Of a DNA stretch of 64,000 nucleotides, positions 1-8,228 are shown one piece after another; position 1 is the stretch's first letter; every line of letters begins with the position of its first letter. Location of the stretch: assembly GCF_009866655.1 (NCBI RefSeq), contig NZ_CP047420.1:2914001-2978000 (forward strand), read 5' to 3'. The position numbers and the translations under genes were made by a program. Origin of the DNA: Rathayibacter sp. VKM Ac-2804 (GTDB lineage: Bacteria; Actinomycetota; Actinomycetes; Actinomycetales; Microbacteriaceae). The notes beneath the pieces are model-generated. The model was not told the DNA's origin. It saw nothing but the letters and a program-made list of their open reading frames with translations, and searched no databases.

Positions 1-984
1 CTCCACCTCGTGCGGCTCGAGCCGCAGCTTCTCGCCGTTGACGTCGAGGACCAGCGTCTCGGCCGGCACGGCCTGGCGCGAGCGGACGGCGCGCTTGAGC
101 AGCTCGGCCATCCGCGCGGAGCCCTTGACCCGGGCGACCGCGGGGCGGTCCTCCTCGATCAGGTCGAGGCCCGGGTAGAGCTGGCCGAGGGTGGAGAGCA
201 CGACGCCGGTCTCGCCGAGCGAGGGCAGCACCGCCTCGATGTACCGCAGGAACGAGCGCGACGGCCCGACGACGAGGACACCCGAGGACGCGATGCGGTC
301 GCGGTGCGAGTAGAGGAGGTAGGCGGCGCGGTGCAGCGCCACCGCGGTCTTGCCGGTGCCGGGGCCGCCCTGCACGACGAGCACGCCGCGCAGCTCGGAG
401 CGGATGATGCGGTCCTGCTCGCCTTGGATGGTCGCCACGATGTCGTGCATCCGCCCGGTGCGCTGCGCGCCGAGGGCCGCCATCAGGGCGCCCTCGCCCT
501 GGAGCGCCGTGCCCTCGCGCAGCAGCTCCTCGTCGAAGACCTCGTCCTCGAAGCGGATCACCTCGCGGCCGCGGAGGGTGAGGTGCCGGCGGGCGCGGGT
601 GCCCATCGGGCGGGCGGCGGTGGCCTGGTAGAAGGCGGCCGACTGGGGGGCGCGCCAGTCGAGCAGCAGGGTGTCCTGCTCGTCGTCGCGGAGCCCGATG
701 CGGCCGATGTAGCGGTGCTCCGTCTCGGCGTCGGCGAGGGTGAGCCGGCCGAAGGCGAGGCGGTCGTCGGCACCGGAGAGCGAGCGGATGCGGTCCTCGT
801 AGAGGCGCGCGAACGCGTCGCGCTCGGACCGGCTCTGGTGGTTGCCGCCGACGCTCTCGATCCGGACGGAGTCGAGCGCCTCCCTGGACTGCGCGATCAG
901 CTCGTCGAGGCGGGCGTAGAGCCCCGCCACGTACGCGCGCTCGCGCGAGAGCTCGGACTCGAGGATCGTGTCGCTGTCCGTCAT
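1..984 (-). CDS. helD: HelD-like RNA polymerase recycling ATPase, 5' part (partial)
   Basis: Only the N-terminal 328 residues are inside the window; the gene runs off the left edge. The start is the ATG at 984 (MTDSDTILESELSRER). The N-terminal coiled-coil arm is followed by a Q-like motif (TIQGEQDRIIR, about 185-195) and a Walker A (GGPGTGKTAVALHR, about 206-219), the arrangement of UvrD-like HelD/HelR proteins. Known for the family: these SF1 ATPases enter the RNA polymerase channels, release stalled or rifampicin-bound enzyme and recycle it. The C-terminal helicase motifs cannot be seen. A UvrD-type DNA helicase is the alternative, but the long N-terminal arm before Walker A favours HelD. 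Confidence 0.85.
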   Translation of the reverse strand, partial: MTDSDTILESELSRERAYVAGLYARLDELIAQSREALDSVRIESVGGNHQSRSERDAFARLYEDRIRSLSGADDRLAFGRLTLADAETEHRYIGRIGLRDDEQDTLLLDWRAPQSAAFYQATAARPMGTRARRHLTLRGREVIRFEDEVFDEELLREGTALQGEGALMAALGAQRTGRMHDIVATIQGEQDRIIRSELRGVLVVQGGPGTGKTAVALHRAAYLLYSHRDRIASSGVLVVGPSRSFLRYIEAVLPSLGETGVVLSTLGQLYPGLDLIEEDRPAVARVKGSARMAELLKRAVRSRQAVPAETLVLDVNGEKLRLEPHEVE

Positions 985-1383
985 CGTGCGCCCTTCCCTG
1001 CCGGTTCCGCGGTCTCGGGCGGGAGGCGGATGCGCTCCGGGGACCGTCGAAAACAGGCGGTCCAGTCTAACGACCGCGCGGGCGCCGACCGGCGCGACGG
1101 GGCTTCTCGCGACTCGCCGTGGGCGAACGGCGCCGCCCTCTTGCGGACGGCCGCCGAGAGGCGCATGCTGTCGGTCAAGAAGAGCTCGACGCCCCGTCAG
1201 AGCAGCCGGCCCTGCCGCTGCCGCAGGGCGTCGAGGTCTTTAACGGGCAGGTTCGCGCGGCCCCGTCCCCGCTCCTCCTGAGAAGCTTCTCAGTGATCCG
1301 TGCGAGCTGCTGCGATGATGAGTGCGGGAACCTCAGGGCTCTCGACCGCCTGCCCGCGCACGGCCACGCCCTCGGGAGCCCGC
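985..1383. other. Intergenic region between helD and the sensor kinase gene
   Basis: A 399-nt gap between divergently oriented genes, so it should hold two promoters. I see no convincing gene in it; the open frames crossing it are extensions of high-GC shadow frames. The only clear structure is a perfect 16-bp palindrome at 1278-1293, listed separately. Confidence 0.6.
1278..1293. promoter_or_regulatory. Perfect 16-bp palindrome upstream of the two-component operon
   Basis: CTGAGAAGCTTCTCAG is self-complementary along all 16 bases and lies about 90 nt before the kinase start in a gene-free stretch. The size and position suit a dimeric regulator's operator, possibly of the response regulator encoded downstream, but no binder can be assigned. 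A run of this length with central AAGCTT is less GC-rich than its surroundings. Confidence 0.4.
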
Positions 1384-2916
1384 ATGACTCCGACACCCGC
1401 GCCCGCCCCGGTGCGCCGCCTGCGCTCCGTCCGGGTGCGGATCCTCGCGGCGATCCTGGTCGTCACCGCGCTCGGCCTGCTGGTCTCGGGGGGCGCGTCG
1501 TTCCTGCTGCAGCGCGACCGGATCCTCGCCTCGATCGACGAGGAGCTGCGCCAGCAGGTCGAGAGCGTGCGCACGATCGTGGAGTCGCCCGCCGAGGCGA
1601 CTCGGATCGAGCCGGACGAGTCGCCGCTCACCGCGGCTCCCACGGACGGCTCCGGGTTCACCGACATCGACGCCCTGCTGCGGACCGTCCTCGGGCAGGT
1701 GCTGCCGCGGCTGGACGGGAGCACCGTGGGCCTGGTCGACGGAATCGCCCGCTGGGAGCCGCAGCCCTACGCCCTCAGCTTCCTGCTCGACGACGACCCC
1801 GACTTCCTCGCCCGCGTGTCGGGAGAGACGGCGGCGGGAGCGACGGTGCTCGGCTGGGGCGAGACGGAGGACGGGACGCTCCGCTACGCCGCCGTGCCCC
1901 TGCGCGTCGAGGGCTCGGACGCGGCCGGGGTTTACGTGACGGCGGTCGACACCGATGCTCGGCTCTCCGACCTCGCGGACGTGTCGCGGAGCTACGCCGT
2001 GATCGCCGCGCTGGCGCTCGCGGCGACGGGACTCGTGGGCTGGTTCGTCGCGGGTCGCCTGCTCTCCCCGATCCGCGAGCTGCGGCGCACCGCGTCCCGG
2101 ATCACCGCGACCGATCTCGGCGAGCGGATCCCGGTCGGCGGAGACGACGACGTCTCCGACCTGACCCGCACCGTGAACGACATGATCGGGCGGCTCGAGG
2201 GCTCGTTCGACGCACAGCGGCGGCTGCTGGCGGACGTGCGCCACGAGCTGGGCACGCCGATCACGATCGTCCGGGGCCACCTCGAGCTCGTCGACGCCCG
2301 CGACCCCTGCGACGTCGAGGCCACTCGCGCCATAGCGCTCGACGAGCTGGACCGGATGGGGCACCTGCTGGAGGACATCGCCGAGCTGTCGGAGGCCGAG
2401 CGCGAGGACCGCGTCCCGCTGCAGCCGGTCGACGTCGGCGAGCTCACCCGGCGGGTGCTGGCGAAGGTCGCGGTGATCCCCGGACGCGACTGGCGGGCAG
2501 GGCCCGTGGCCGAGGTGCAGGTGGACGCGGATCCGGCGCGGCTCACCCAGGCCTGGCTGCAGCTGGCCGACAACGCCGCGAAGTACAGCCCGGAGGGCTC
2601 GGCGGTCGTGCTCGGCAGCGAGCGGCGCGCCGACCGGGTCGAGCTGTTCGTCACCGACGAGGGACCCGGGATCCCGGCCGCGGCGCGCGAGCGGATCTTC
2701 GAGCGCTTCGGCCGCGTCGACGACGGTCGCGGCATCCGCGGCTCCGGGCTCGGCCTCGCGATCGTCTCCGCGATCGCCCGCGCGCACGGCGGCCGGGTCG
2801 AGCTCGACTCCGTCCCCGGCCGCGGCACCCGCTTCGCGCTCTCGCTCCCCCTCGAGCGGCGCTCCCCCGCCGACGACGAATCGACCGACGTTCCCCCGAG
2901 AGGACGAGCACAGTGA
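1384..2916 (+). CDS. Two-component sensor histidine kinase
   Basis: A 510-residue membrane kinase. It has TM1 at about 20-42, an extracytoplasmic sensor region of about 160 residues, TM2 at about 203-225, HAMP, a HisKA domain with the phospho-acceptor H287 in VRHELGTP, and a HATPase domain with N box (DNAAKY, about 396), G1 (DEGPGIP, about 425) and G2 (GSGLGLAIV, about 453). ATG 1384 was chosen because the arginine-rich segment before TM1 follows directly; upstream in-frame sequence has no domain. The response regulator gene begins with a GTG overlapping the stop, so the two are translationally coupled. The ligand is unknown; no sensor domain is recognisable by eye. Confidence 0.9.
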   Translation: MTPTPAPAPVRRLRSVRVRILAAILVVTALGLLVSGGASFLLQRDRILASIDEELRQQVESVRTIVESPAEATRIEPDESPLTAAPTDGSGFTDIDALLRTVLGQVLPRLDGSTVGLVDGIARWEPQPYALSFLLDDDPDFLARVSGETAAGATVLGWGETEDGTLRYAAVPLRVEGSDAAGVYVTAVDTDARLSDLADVSRSYAVIAALALAATGLVGWFVAGRLLSPIRELRRTASRITATDLGERIPVGGDDDVSDLTRTVNDMIGRLEGSFDAQRRLLADVRHELGTPITIVRGHLELVDARDPCDVEATRAIALDELDRMGHLLEDIAELSEAEREDRVPLQPVDVGELTRRVLAKVAVIPGRDWRAGPVAEVQVDADPARLTQAWLQLADNAAKYSPEGSAVVLGSERRADRVELFVTDEGPGIPAAARERIFERFGRVDDGRGIRGSGLGLAIVSAIARAHGGRVELDSVPGRGTRFALSLPLERRSPADDESTDVPPRGRAQ

Positions 2917-3587
2917 GCACCATCCTCATCGCCGAGGACGAGGAGCGCATCGCCGCCTTCGTCGAGAAGGGCCTGCGCTCGGCCGGCTACACGACGACCC
3001 GGGCGGCGCGCGGCGACGACGCGCTCGCGTATCTGCGCAGCGGCGGGTTCGACCTCGTGCTGCTGGACGTCGGCCTGCCCGGCATGGACGGCTTCGCCGT
3101 GCTGCGCACGCTGCGGGCGGAGGGGGCGACTTTACCGGTGATCATGCTGACGGCGCGCAGCTCCGTCGGCGACACGGTCGAGGGGCTCGACCTCGGCGCG
3201 AACGACTACCTCGCCAAGCCGTTCCGCTTCGACGAGCTGCTCGCGCGGATCCGGGTGCGGCTGCGCGACGCAGCGGCGGGCTCCGGTCCGGCCGAGGACG
3301 ACGGCCTGCTCGTGCACGGCGGGGTGACCCTCGATCTGCGCTCGCGCCGGGCGACGGTCGAGGGCAGCACGCTCGACCTCTCGGCGCGGGAGTTCGCGCT
3401 GGCGGAGGAGTTCCTCCGCCACCCGGAGCAGGTGCTCAGCCGGGAGCAGCTGCTGAGCCGGGTCTGGGGGTTCGACTTCGATCCGGGCTCGAACGTCGTC
3501 GACGTCTACGTGCGGTATCTGCGCGGCAAGATCGGGGCCGAGCGGATCGAGACGGTGCGCGGCATGGGCTACCGGATGGTGGGCTGA
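2913..3587 (+). CDS. OmpR-family response regulator
   Basis: A 224-residue regulator starting at GTG 2913, a 4-nt GTGA overlap with the kinase stop. The receiver domain has the acidic pocket (AEDEE, 7-11), phospho-acceptor D52 (LLDVGLPGMDGF), T80 and K102 (YLAKPF). The C-terminal winged helix (about 130-222) ends with the standard ERIETVRGMGYRM wing. It should be phosphorylated by the adjacent kinase and bind DNA as a dimer. Targets are unknown; the neighbouring secreted protein gene ends only 52 nt away but runs convergently. Confidence 0.93.
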   Translation: MSTILIAEDEERIAAFVEKGLRSAGYTTTRAARGDDALAYLRSGGFDLVLLDVGLPGMDGFAVLRTLRAEGATLPVIMLTARSSVGDTVEGLDLGANDYLAKPFRFDELLARIRVRLRDAAAGSGPAEDDGLLVHGGVTLDLRSRRATVEGSTLDLSAREFALAEEFLRHPEQVLSREQLLSRVWGFDFDPGSNVVDVYVRYLRGKIGAERIETVRGMGYRMVG

Positions 3588-3638
3588 GGCGGAGCGGTCC
3601 TTCACCGGCGCCGAGCGGTACCGGGACGGGCACCGTCG

Positions 3639-4076
3639 TCAGTCGTCCGTGTCGTCGTCGATGTCGTCGTCCGGGTCGTCGGTGTCCTCGTCGTCGCCGT
3701 CGTCGTCCCCGTCGGCCGGCGCGGGGGCCGGGACCGGCACGACCGGGACGGGGGCGGTGCCGCCGCCCTGCTCGGCGGCCGGGCTCTGCGGGGCCGGTGC
3801 GGCCGGTGCCGCAGGCGCGGTCGTGGCGGCGGGGTCCACGGCGGCGGGATCGGTCGCGGCGGGATCGGCGCCGGCCGGGTCTGTGCTCGACGGGTCGGCG
3901 CCCGGGGTCTCGCCGGCACCGGGGGCGCGGCTCGGTCCGACGACGGGCGTCGAGCCGATCTCGGTGACCTGCGGGGGCTGCTGCAGCGCGCTCGCGACAG
4001 TGACGACTCCCCCCGCGATCGCGGCCAGGCAGAGGGCCGCCGCGGCGGCGAGCAGAACGGGCCCGCGACGGGGCAT
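3639..4076 (-). CDS. Secreted or membrane-anchored Ala/Pro/Thr-rich protein with acidic tail
   Basis: A 145-residue protein of unknown function. ATG 4076 is preferred over the ATG at 4142 because AGGAG lies 6 nt upstream. An N-terminal hydrophobic segment follows PRRGP (LLAAAAALCLAAIAGGVV), then comes a low-complexity Pro/Ala/Thr region with DPAAT-type repeats and a C-terminus made almost wholly of Asp with Thr, Glu and Gly. This looks like a signal anchor with an extended wall-spanning, possibly cation-binding tail. There is no LPXTG motif. The tract is low complexity, so homology searches will be poor. Confidence 0.7.
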   Translation of the reverse strand: MPRRGPVLLAAAAALCLAAIAGGVVTVASALQQPPQVTEIGSTPVVGPSRAPGAGETPGADPSSTDPAGADPAATDPAAVDPAATTAPAAPAAPAPQSPAAEQGGGTAPVPVVPVPAPAPADGDDDGDDEDTDDPDDDIDDDTDD

Positions 4077-4138
4077 CGGCGTCTCCTGACCGGTCGTGTC
4101 GGGATCGGGGCGGCGGAACGGGTTTCCTGATGATCTTC

Positions 4139-5227
4139 TCATGGAGCGATGATCCTTCCAGCGAGGCGAGTGAGCGAGTGGGCGGCCGACGAGCGCCAGG
4201 CCGGGCGGAAGAGGTAGAGGCAGGCGAGGCGGAACCGGGTCGCGGTCTCGCAGGCCGCGAGGCGCTCGGGCGAGGCGCCTGCGTGCTCGGCCGCCCGGTC
4301 CACGACGGCGGCGGCCCGGGTGGCGAGATCCGCGGGCAGCAGGCCCTGCGCGGTGCGCAGCCGCAGGTGGGCCCGCAGGTTGCCGAGGTCGAGCGCCGCC
4401 TCGGCCCGTGCGGCGGTGTCGAGGTCGAGCAGGGCGAGCCCGCTCTCCGCGACCAGCAGCTGCTTGTCGTGCAGGTCGCGATGGGAGAGCACGAGCGGCT
4501 CGACGGGCCCCGCGAGGAGTGACTCCGCCACCCGCTCGGCGGCCGCGAGCACCTCGGCGCGCAGCCCGGGGAGGAGCAGTGGCGCGGCGAGGGCCGCCCA
4601 GCGCGTGACGACGGCGGCCTCCGCCTCCGGGCCGTGCTCGGGCAGCTCGGCCGGCGCCGCGGGCAGGAGCGCCCAGCCCTCGGCCCAGCGCCCCCAGAGC
4701 GCACGCCACTGGACGGCGGTGGTCCGCGGGTCGGAGCCGACCTCGAGGACGGTGCGTCCGGGCAGCGCCGAGAAGCGGACGAGTCCCTCCGGGTCGTCCG
4801 GGCGGTGCAGCAGCCGCGGCAGGTCGAAGCCCGCGGCGAACGCCTCGGCGCTCCGGTGGGCCGCGACCACCGCGGGGGCGGCCTGCGGGCGGAGGACCTT
4901 GAGGAAGCTGCTGCCGTCTGCGGCGCGCACCACGGCACGGCGGCCGGGCCGGTGCACGATCACGGCGCCCTCACGGCGGGCGTGCTCGAGCGCCGGGAGG
5001 CGGCGGTCGGTGCCGACCGGGAGCAGCCGGACACCTCGCTCGGCGGTCCAGCGGCCGGCGCGCACCTCGGGCGAGCCGGCGGTGCGGGCCTCGAGATCCG
5101 CTCCGTCGCGGGACGGCCAGGCGCGTGAGACGGTCCACCTCACGCCGTCCTCGACGACCTCGGCGGGAACGGCGGGCGCCGCGCTCAGCGCACTCGGCAA
5201 GCTCAGCAGGTCCGGGGCGGTCGTCAT
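4139..5227 (-). CDS. APH/choline-kinase-fold phosphotransferase (small-molecule or sugar kinase-like)
   Basis: A 362-residue protein starting MTTAPDLLSLPS. The catalytic loop HRDLHDKQLL (about 246-255) matches the Brenner motif HxDxxxxN/Q, and a DLDTAARAEAALDLGNL metal-binding segment follows at about 264, so the kinase fold looks active. ATG 5227 overlaps the stop of the upstream phosphotransferase by 4 nt (ATGA). It is the last gene of a six-gene minus-strand operon with glycosyltransferases and an exporter, so a sugar, aminosugar or carrier-linked substrate is more likely than an antibiotic. Substrate is inferred from context only. Confidence 0.8.
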   Translation of the reverse strand: MTTAPDLLSLPSALSAAPAVPAEVVEDGVRWTVSRAWPSRDGADLEARTAGSPEVRAGRWTAERGVRLLPVGTDRRLPALEHARREGAVIVHRPGRRAVVRAADGSSFLKVLRPQAAPAVVAAHRSAEAFAAGFDLPRLLHRPDDPEGLVRFSALPGRTVLEVGSDPRTTAVQWRALWGRWAEGWALLPAAPAELPEHGPEAEAAVVTRWAALAAPLLLPGLRAEVLAAAERVAESLLAGPVEPLVLSHRDLHDKQLLVAESGLALLDLDTAARAEAALDLGNLRAHLRLRTAQGLLPADLATRAAAVVDRAAEHAGASPERLAACETATRFRLACLYLFRPAWRSSAAHSLTRLAGRIIAP

Positions 5228-6405
5228 CCGAGCACCTCCTCGGCGCGGGCGACGGCGACGTCGAGGCGCTCGCGCCAGTCCGGCAGCGCGGTGCGGAAGG
5301 GCTCGACCGCGCGCAGCAGCACGCTCGAGGCCGTGCGACGGCGCAGCGCCGCCTCGTCGGGGACTCCCCCGGCTGCCCGGTAGGCGTCGAGCAGCGCCTC
5401 CGCGAGGGCGGAGCCGGGGGCCTCGGCCGCGACCAGCCCGCCGAGATCGCGCTCGGGCTCGTCGCGACGGACGCGGTCGAAGTCGATCAGGCGGACGCCG
5501 TCGCCGACGAGGACCTGGTCGGCGGAGAAGTCGCCGTGCACGACGACCGAGCGGGCGGGAGCCTCGACGGCCAGGGCCGCGCCGAGTCGCTCGAGCCGCG
5601 GAGCGAGGCCCGGCGCGAGGTCGACGAGCGCGCGGACCGCCGTCGCGACCTCGTCGCGGGAGCCGCCGGGCACGCGCACTCCGCGCACCTCGTGCAGCCG
5701 GGCGAGTGCCGCGCCGGCGGCCTCGGCGCCGCCGGCCGAAGGGTGCTCGGCGAGATCGCCCTCGCCCCACCACGGAGTCGACGCCGCTCCGGAGCCGAGC
5801 ACCGTCGGCACGAGCACCGGCACGCCCTGCGCGGCCAGCTCCGCCTGCACGCGCGCGACCTCGGCGACCGAGGCGGCGGCTCCGCGCGGCACGATCTTGA
5901 CGACGCGCGACCCGTCCGCCAGGACCAGCCGGCGGTGCGGATTGTGCCGGAGCACCTGCGAGCGCTCGAGGAGTCCCGGCTCGGCGAGCGCGAGACGCCG
6001 CAGGGTCGGCGAGAGCTCGCGATCGGCGCGCACCGGTCCGCTCACGGCCGCGAGCCTCGGGTGCTCGCGCAGCTCGACGCCCACGCGGGCGGCGCGCTCG
6101 CGCGTCTTGTCGAGCTTGGCCGGGTCGGCGTAGGAGGCGATCCAGCCCGGGCCGTCGGCCGAGTCGAAGGCGACCACGACGTCCGCGGAGCGCTTCCAGC
6201 GGCGGCGGGTGACCCGCACGGGACGGCCCAGGGCCTCGGCGAGGCGCCGGGGGTCGAGGAGCTCGGCGAGCGCGGGCAGCGCCGGGTCGCGGCGGGCGAG
6301 GTCGGCGACGGCCGCCTCCGTGACGGTGGTCGTGACGGCGGTCGTGACGGCGGTCGTGACGGCGGTCGTGACGGCGGACCTGTCGGCGCCGGTGCGGGCG
6401 CTCAT
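5224..6405 (-). CDS. APH-fold phosphotransferase with N-terminal TAVT repeats
   Basis: A 393-residue kinase-fold protein. Motifs are VVHGDFSADQVLVG (about 288-301, Brenner loop) and LIDFDRVRRDEPERDLG (about 304-320, metal-binding DFD). The N-terminal 30 residues contain tandem TAVT repeats encoded by a 12-bp DNA repeat (6319-6378) and look unstructured. It overlaps the genes on both sides by 4 nt, so it is made with the ABC exporter and its partner phosphotransferase. Two non-identical kinases side by side suggest two phosphorylation steps or a heteromer. The true start could lie after the repeats, but no better ribosome site is visible. Confidence 0.8.
   Translation of the reverse strand: MSARTGADRSAVTTAVTTAVTTAVTTTVTEAAVADLARRDPALPALAELLDPRRLAEALGRPVRVTRRRWKRSADVVVAFDSADGPGWIASYADPAKLDKTRERAARVGVELREHPRLAAVSGPVRADRELSPTLRRLALAEPGLLERSQVLRHNPHRRLVLADGSRVVKIVPRGAAASVAEVARVQAELAAQGVPVLVPTVLGSGAASTPWWGEGDLAEHPSAGGAEAAGAALARLHEVRGVRVPGGSRDEVATAVRALVDLAPGLAPRLERLGAALAVEAPARSVVVHGDFSADQVLVGDGVRLIDFDRVRRDEPERDLGGLVAAEAPGSALAEALLDAYRAAGGVPDEAALRRRTASSVLLRAVEPFRTALPDWRERLDVAVARAEEVLG
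6319..6378. repeat. Five tandem copies of a 12-bp repeat inside the phosphotransferase gene
   Basis: Units of CGTGACGGCGGT run head to tail: 6319-6330 (one base different), 6331-6342, 6343-6354, 6355-6366 (these three identical) and 6367-6378 (last base different). On the coding strand each unit encodes Thr-Ala-Val-Thr, so copy-number change would preserve frame. It is a coding minisatellite, not a CRISPR array: there are no spacers. Confidence 0.9.
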
Positions 6406-8228
6406 GCGCGCACCTCCGCTCCGGGCTCGGTCGCCGCGGCGCGATGGAACCAGGCGGCGACGCGGGAGTCGCGGCCGAGCAGCTCCTCGGGTGTCCCGTC
6501 CTCGACGATGCGGCCGTCCTCGAGCCAGAGCAGGCGGTCGGCGCCCGCGATCGCGGCGGGGTCGTGGGTGATCGAGATCGTGGTGCGGCCGCGGGTGAGC
6601 TCGGCGAGCGACTGCGCGACCTGGGCGCGCGCCTCCGGATCAAGCCCGGTCGTCGCCTCGTCGAGGACGACCACCGGCGCGTCGCGCAACAGCGCACGGG
6701 CGATGGCGATCCGCTGACGCTGCCCGCCGGAGAGGGTCCCGCCGCGCTCGCCGAGCACGGTCTCGAAGCCGTGCGGCAGCGCCAGCACGAAGTCGAGCGC
6801 GTTCGCGCGGCGGGCGGCCTCCTCCACGTCGGCGTCGCTCGCGTCGAGGCGTCCGTAGCGGATGTTCTCGCGGACCGTCGCGGCGAAGAGGACCGAGTCC
6901 TGCAGCAGCAGCGAGATGCTCGAGCGCAGGCTCGCGAGCGTCGCGTCGCGCAGATCCGTCCCGTCGATCGCGATGCGGCCGCGGCGCGGGTCGGAGGCGC
7001 GCACGAGCAGGCTCACGAGCGTCGACTTGCCGGCACCCGAGGCACCGAGCAGGCAGACGCTCTCGCCGCCGCGCAGCTGCAGCGACAGGTCGGTGAAGAG
7101 CGCGCGGCCGTAGCCGTCGTCGACGCCGATCGCCTCGAACGAGACGGCACCCGCCGTCGTGACCAGCGCTCGCGCGCCCGGGCGGTCGTGCACCTCGATC
7201 TCCTCGTCGAGGAGGTCGGCGACCCGCTCGCCCGAGGCGGCGGCGCGCGCGATCCGGCCGGTGTACTTCGCGAGGTCCTTCAGCGGGCGCATAGCGATCT
7301 TGAGGTACATCGTGAAGACCACGAGATCGCCCGGAGTCATCTGCCCCTCGAGCACCCGCCAGCCGCCGCCGGCCAGCACGAGGGCGGTCGCGGCGCCGAC
7401 GATCACATCGGTCCGGCGCTCGAGCGCGGCGGCGAGCCGCCGGGCCTTCACTCCCTGGTGCAGCGCCGTCGCGTTGCCGCGGTCGAACGCGCCGCCCACC
7501 TCCTTCTCCAGCCCGTAGGCCTGGACGACGCGGATCGCGCCGAGGGTCTGCGCGGCGGTGTCGGCCAGCGCGCCCTCGCCCTTGCGGGTGGAGCGCGAGG
7601 CGCTGGTGATCGAGCTCGAGCTGCGGCGGGAGGAGACGAGATAGACGATTGCCGCGCCGATCACGACCAGGGTGAGCAGCGGATCCAGCCAGAGCATCAC
7701 GACGGTCAGGACGACCAGCGTGATCACGTTGCCGACCAGCGGGAGCCCGGCGGTGACCGCGACCTCCTGCAGCCGGCCGATGTCGCCGACCAGCCGCTGC
7801 ACCGTGTCACCGGCCGAGGAGACCGTGTGGTACCGCAGCGAGAGGGCCTGCACGTGCGCGAAGACGCGAGCGCGGAGCGCGGTCGCGACCCGCGAGCCGA
7901 CCAGCGCGAAGGCGATCGTGGAGAGGTAGGCGGTGATCGCGCGCAGGCCCACCAGGCCGAGCAGGATCGCGCCGCAGGCGACGAGGAGGCCGATGGTGGC
8001 GGGCGGGGTGCCGGCGTTGGCGCCGGCCGTGGCGCCCAGGCTCGCGCTGACGCTGTCGATCACGATCTTCAGCGGCCACGGCTCGAGGACCCGGAGGATC
8101 ACCTCGGCCAGCAGCGCGACGAGGCCGCCGAGCATCAGAAAGCGGTGCTCGCGCAGGTGCGGGCGGACGATGCCGAGGCTGCGGCGGAGGGCGCCGGGGT
8201 CGGGGGTGCTGCGGCTCGTGCGGCTCAT
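6402..8228 (-). CDS. ABC transporter, fused permease and ATPase (exporter half-transporter)
   Basis: A 608-residue type I ABC exporter subunit. An N-terminal transmembrane domain (about 30-330, six hydrophobic segments) is followed by an ATPase with Walker A GASGAGKST (about 394), signature LSGGQRQRIAIARAL (about 498) and Walker B VVVLDEAT (about 516). The start MSRTSRSTPDPG is the ATG at 8228, overlapping the upstream glycosyltransferase stop by 4 nt. It probably homodimerises. Context (three glycosyltransferases, two kinases) suggests export of a glycolipid or oligosaccharide rather than a drug; this is inference. Two consecutive Ser-rich residues (about 200) fall between TM segments. Confidence 0.92.
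   Translation of the reverse strand: MSRTSRSTPDPGALRRSLGIVRPHLREHRFLMLGGLVALLAEVILRVLEPWPLKIVIDSVSASLGATAGANAGTPPATIGLLVACGAILLGLVGLRAITAYLSTIAFALVGSRVATALRARVFAHVQALSLRYHTVSSAGDTVQRLVGDIGRLQEVAVTAGLPLVGNVITLVVLTVVMLWLDPLLTLVVIGAAIVYLVSSRRSSSSITSASRSTRKGEGALADTAAQTLGAIRVVQAYGLEKEVGGAFDRGNATALHQGVKARRLAAALERRTDVIVGAATALVLAGGGWRVLEGQMTPGDLVVFTMYLKIAMRPLKDLAKYTGRIARAAASGERVADLLDEEIEVHDRPGARALVTTAGAVSFEAIGVDDGYGRALFTDLSLQLRGGESVCLLGASGAGKSTLVSLLVRASDPRRGRIAIDGTDLRDATLASLRSSISLLLQDSVLFAATVRENIRYGRLDASDADVEEAARRANALDFVLALPHGFETVLGERGGTLSGGQRQRIAIARALLRDAPVVVLDEATTGLDPEARAQVAQSLAELTRGRTTISITHDPAAIAGADRLLWLEDGRIVEDGTPEELLGRDSRVAAWFHRAAATEPGAEVRA

Noticed and set aside
6319..6378. Possible CRISPR array
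   Set aside because: The repeats are 12 bp, contiguous and without spacers; it is a coding minisatellite.
4139..6405. Aminoglycoside resistance genes
   Set aside because: The APH fold is shared by many small-molecule kinases; context is glycan synthesis, and nothing shows drug specificity.
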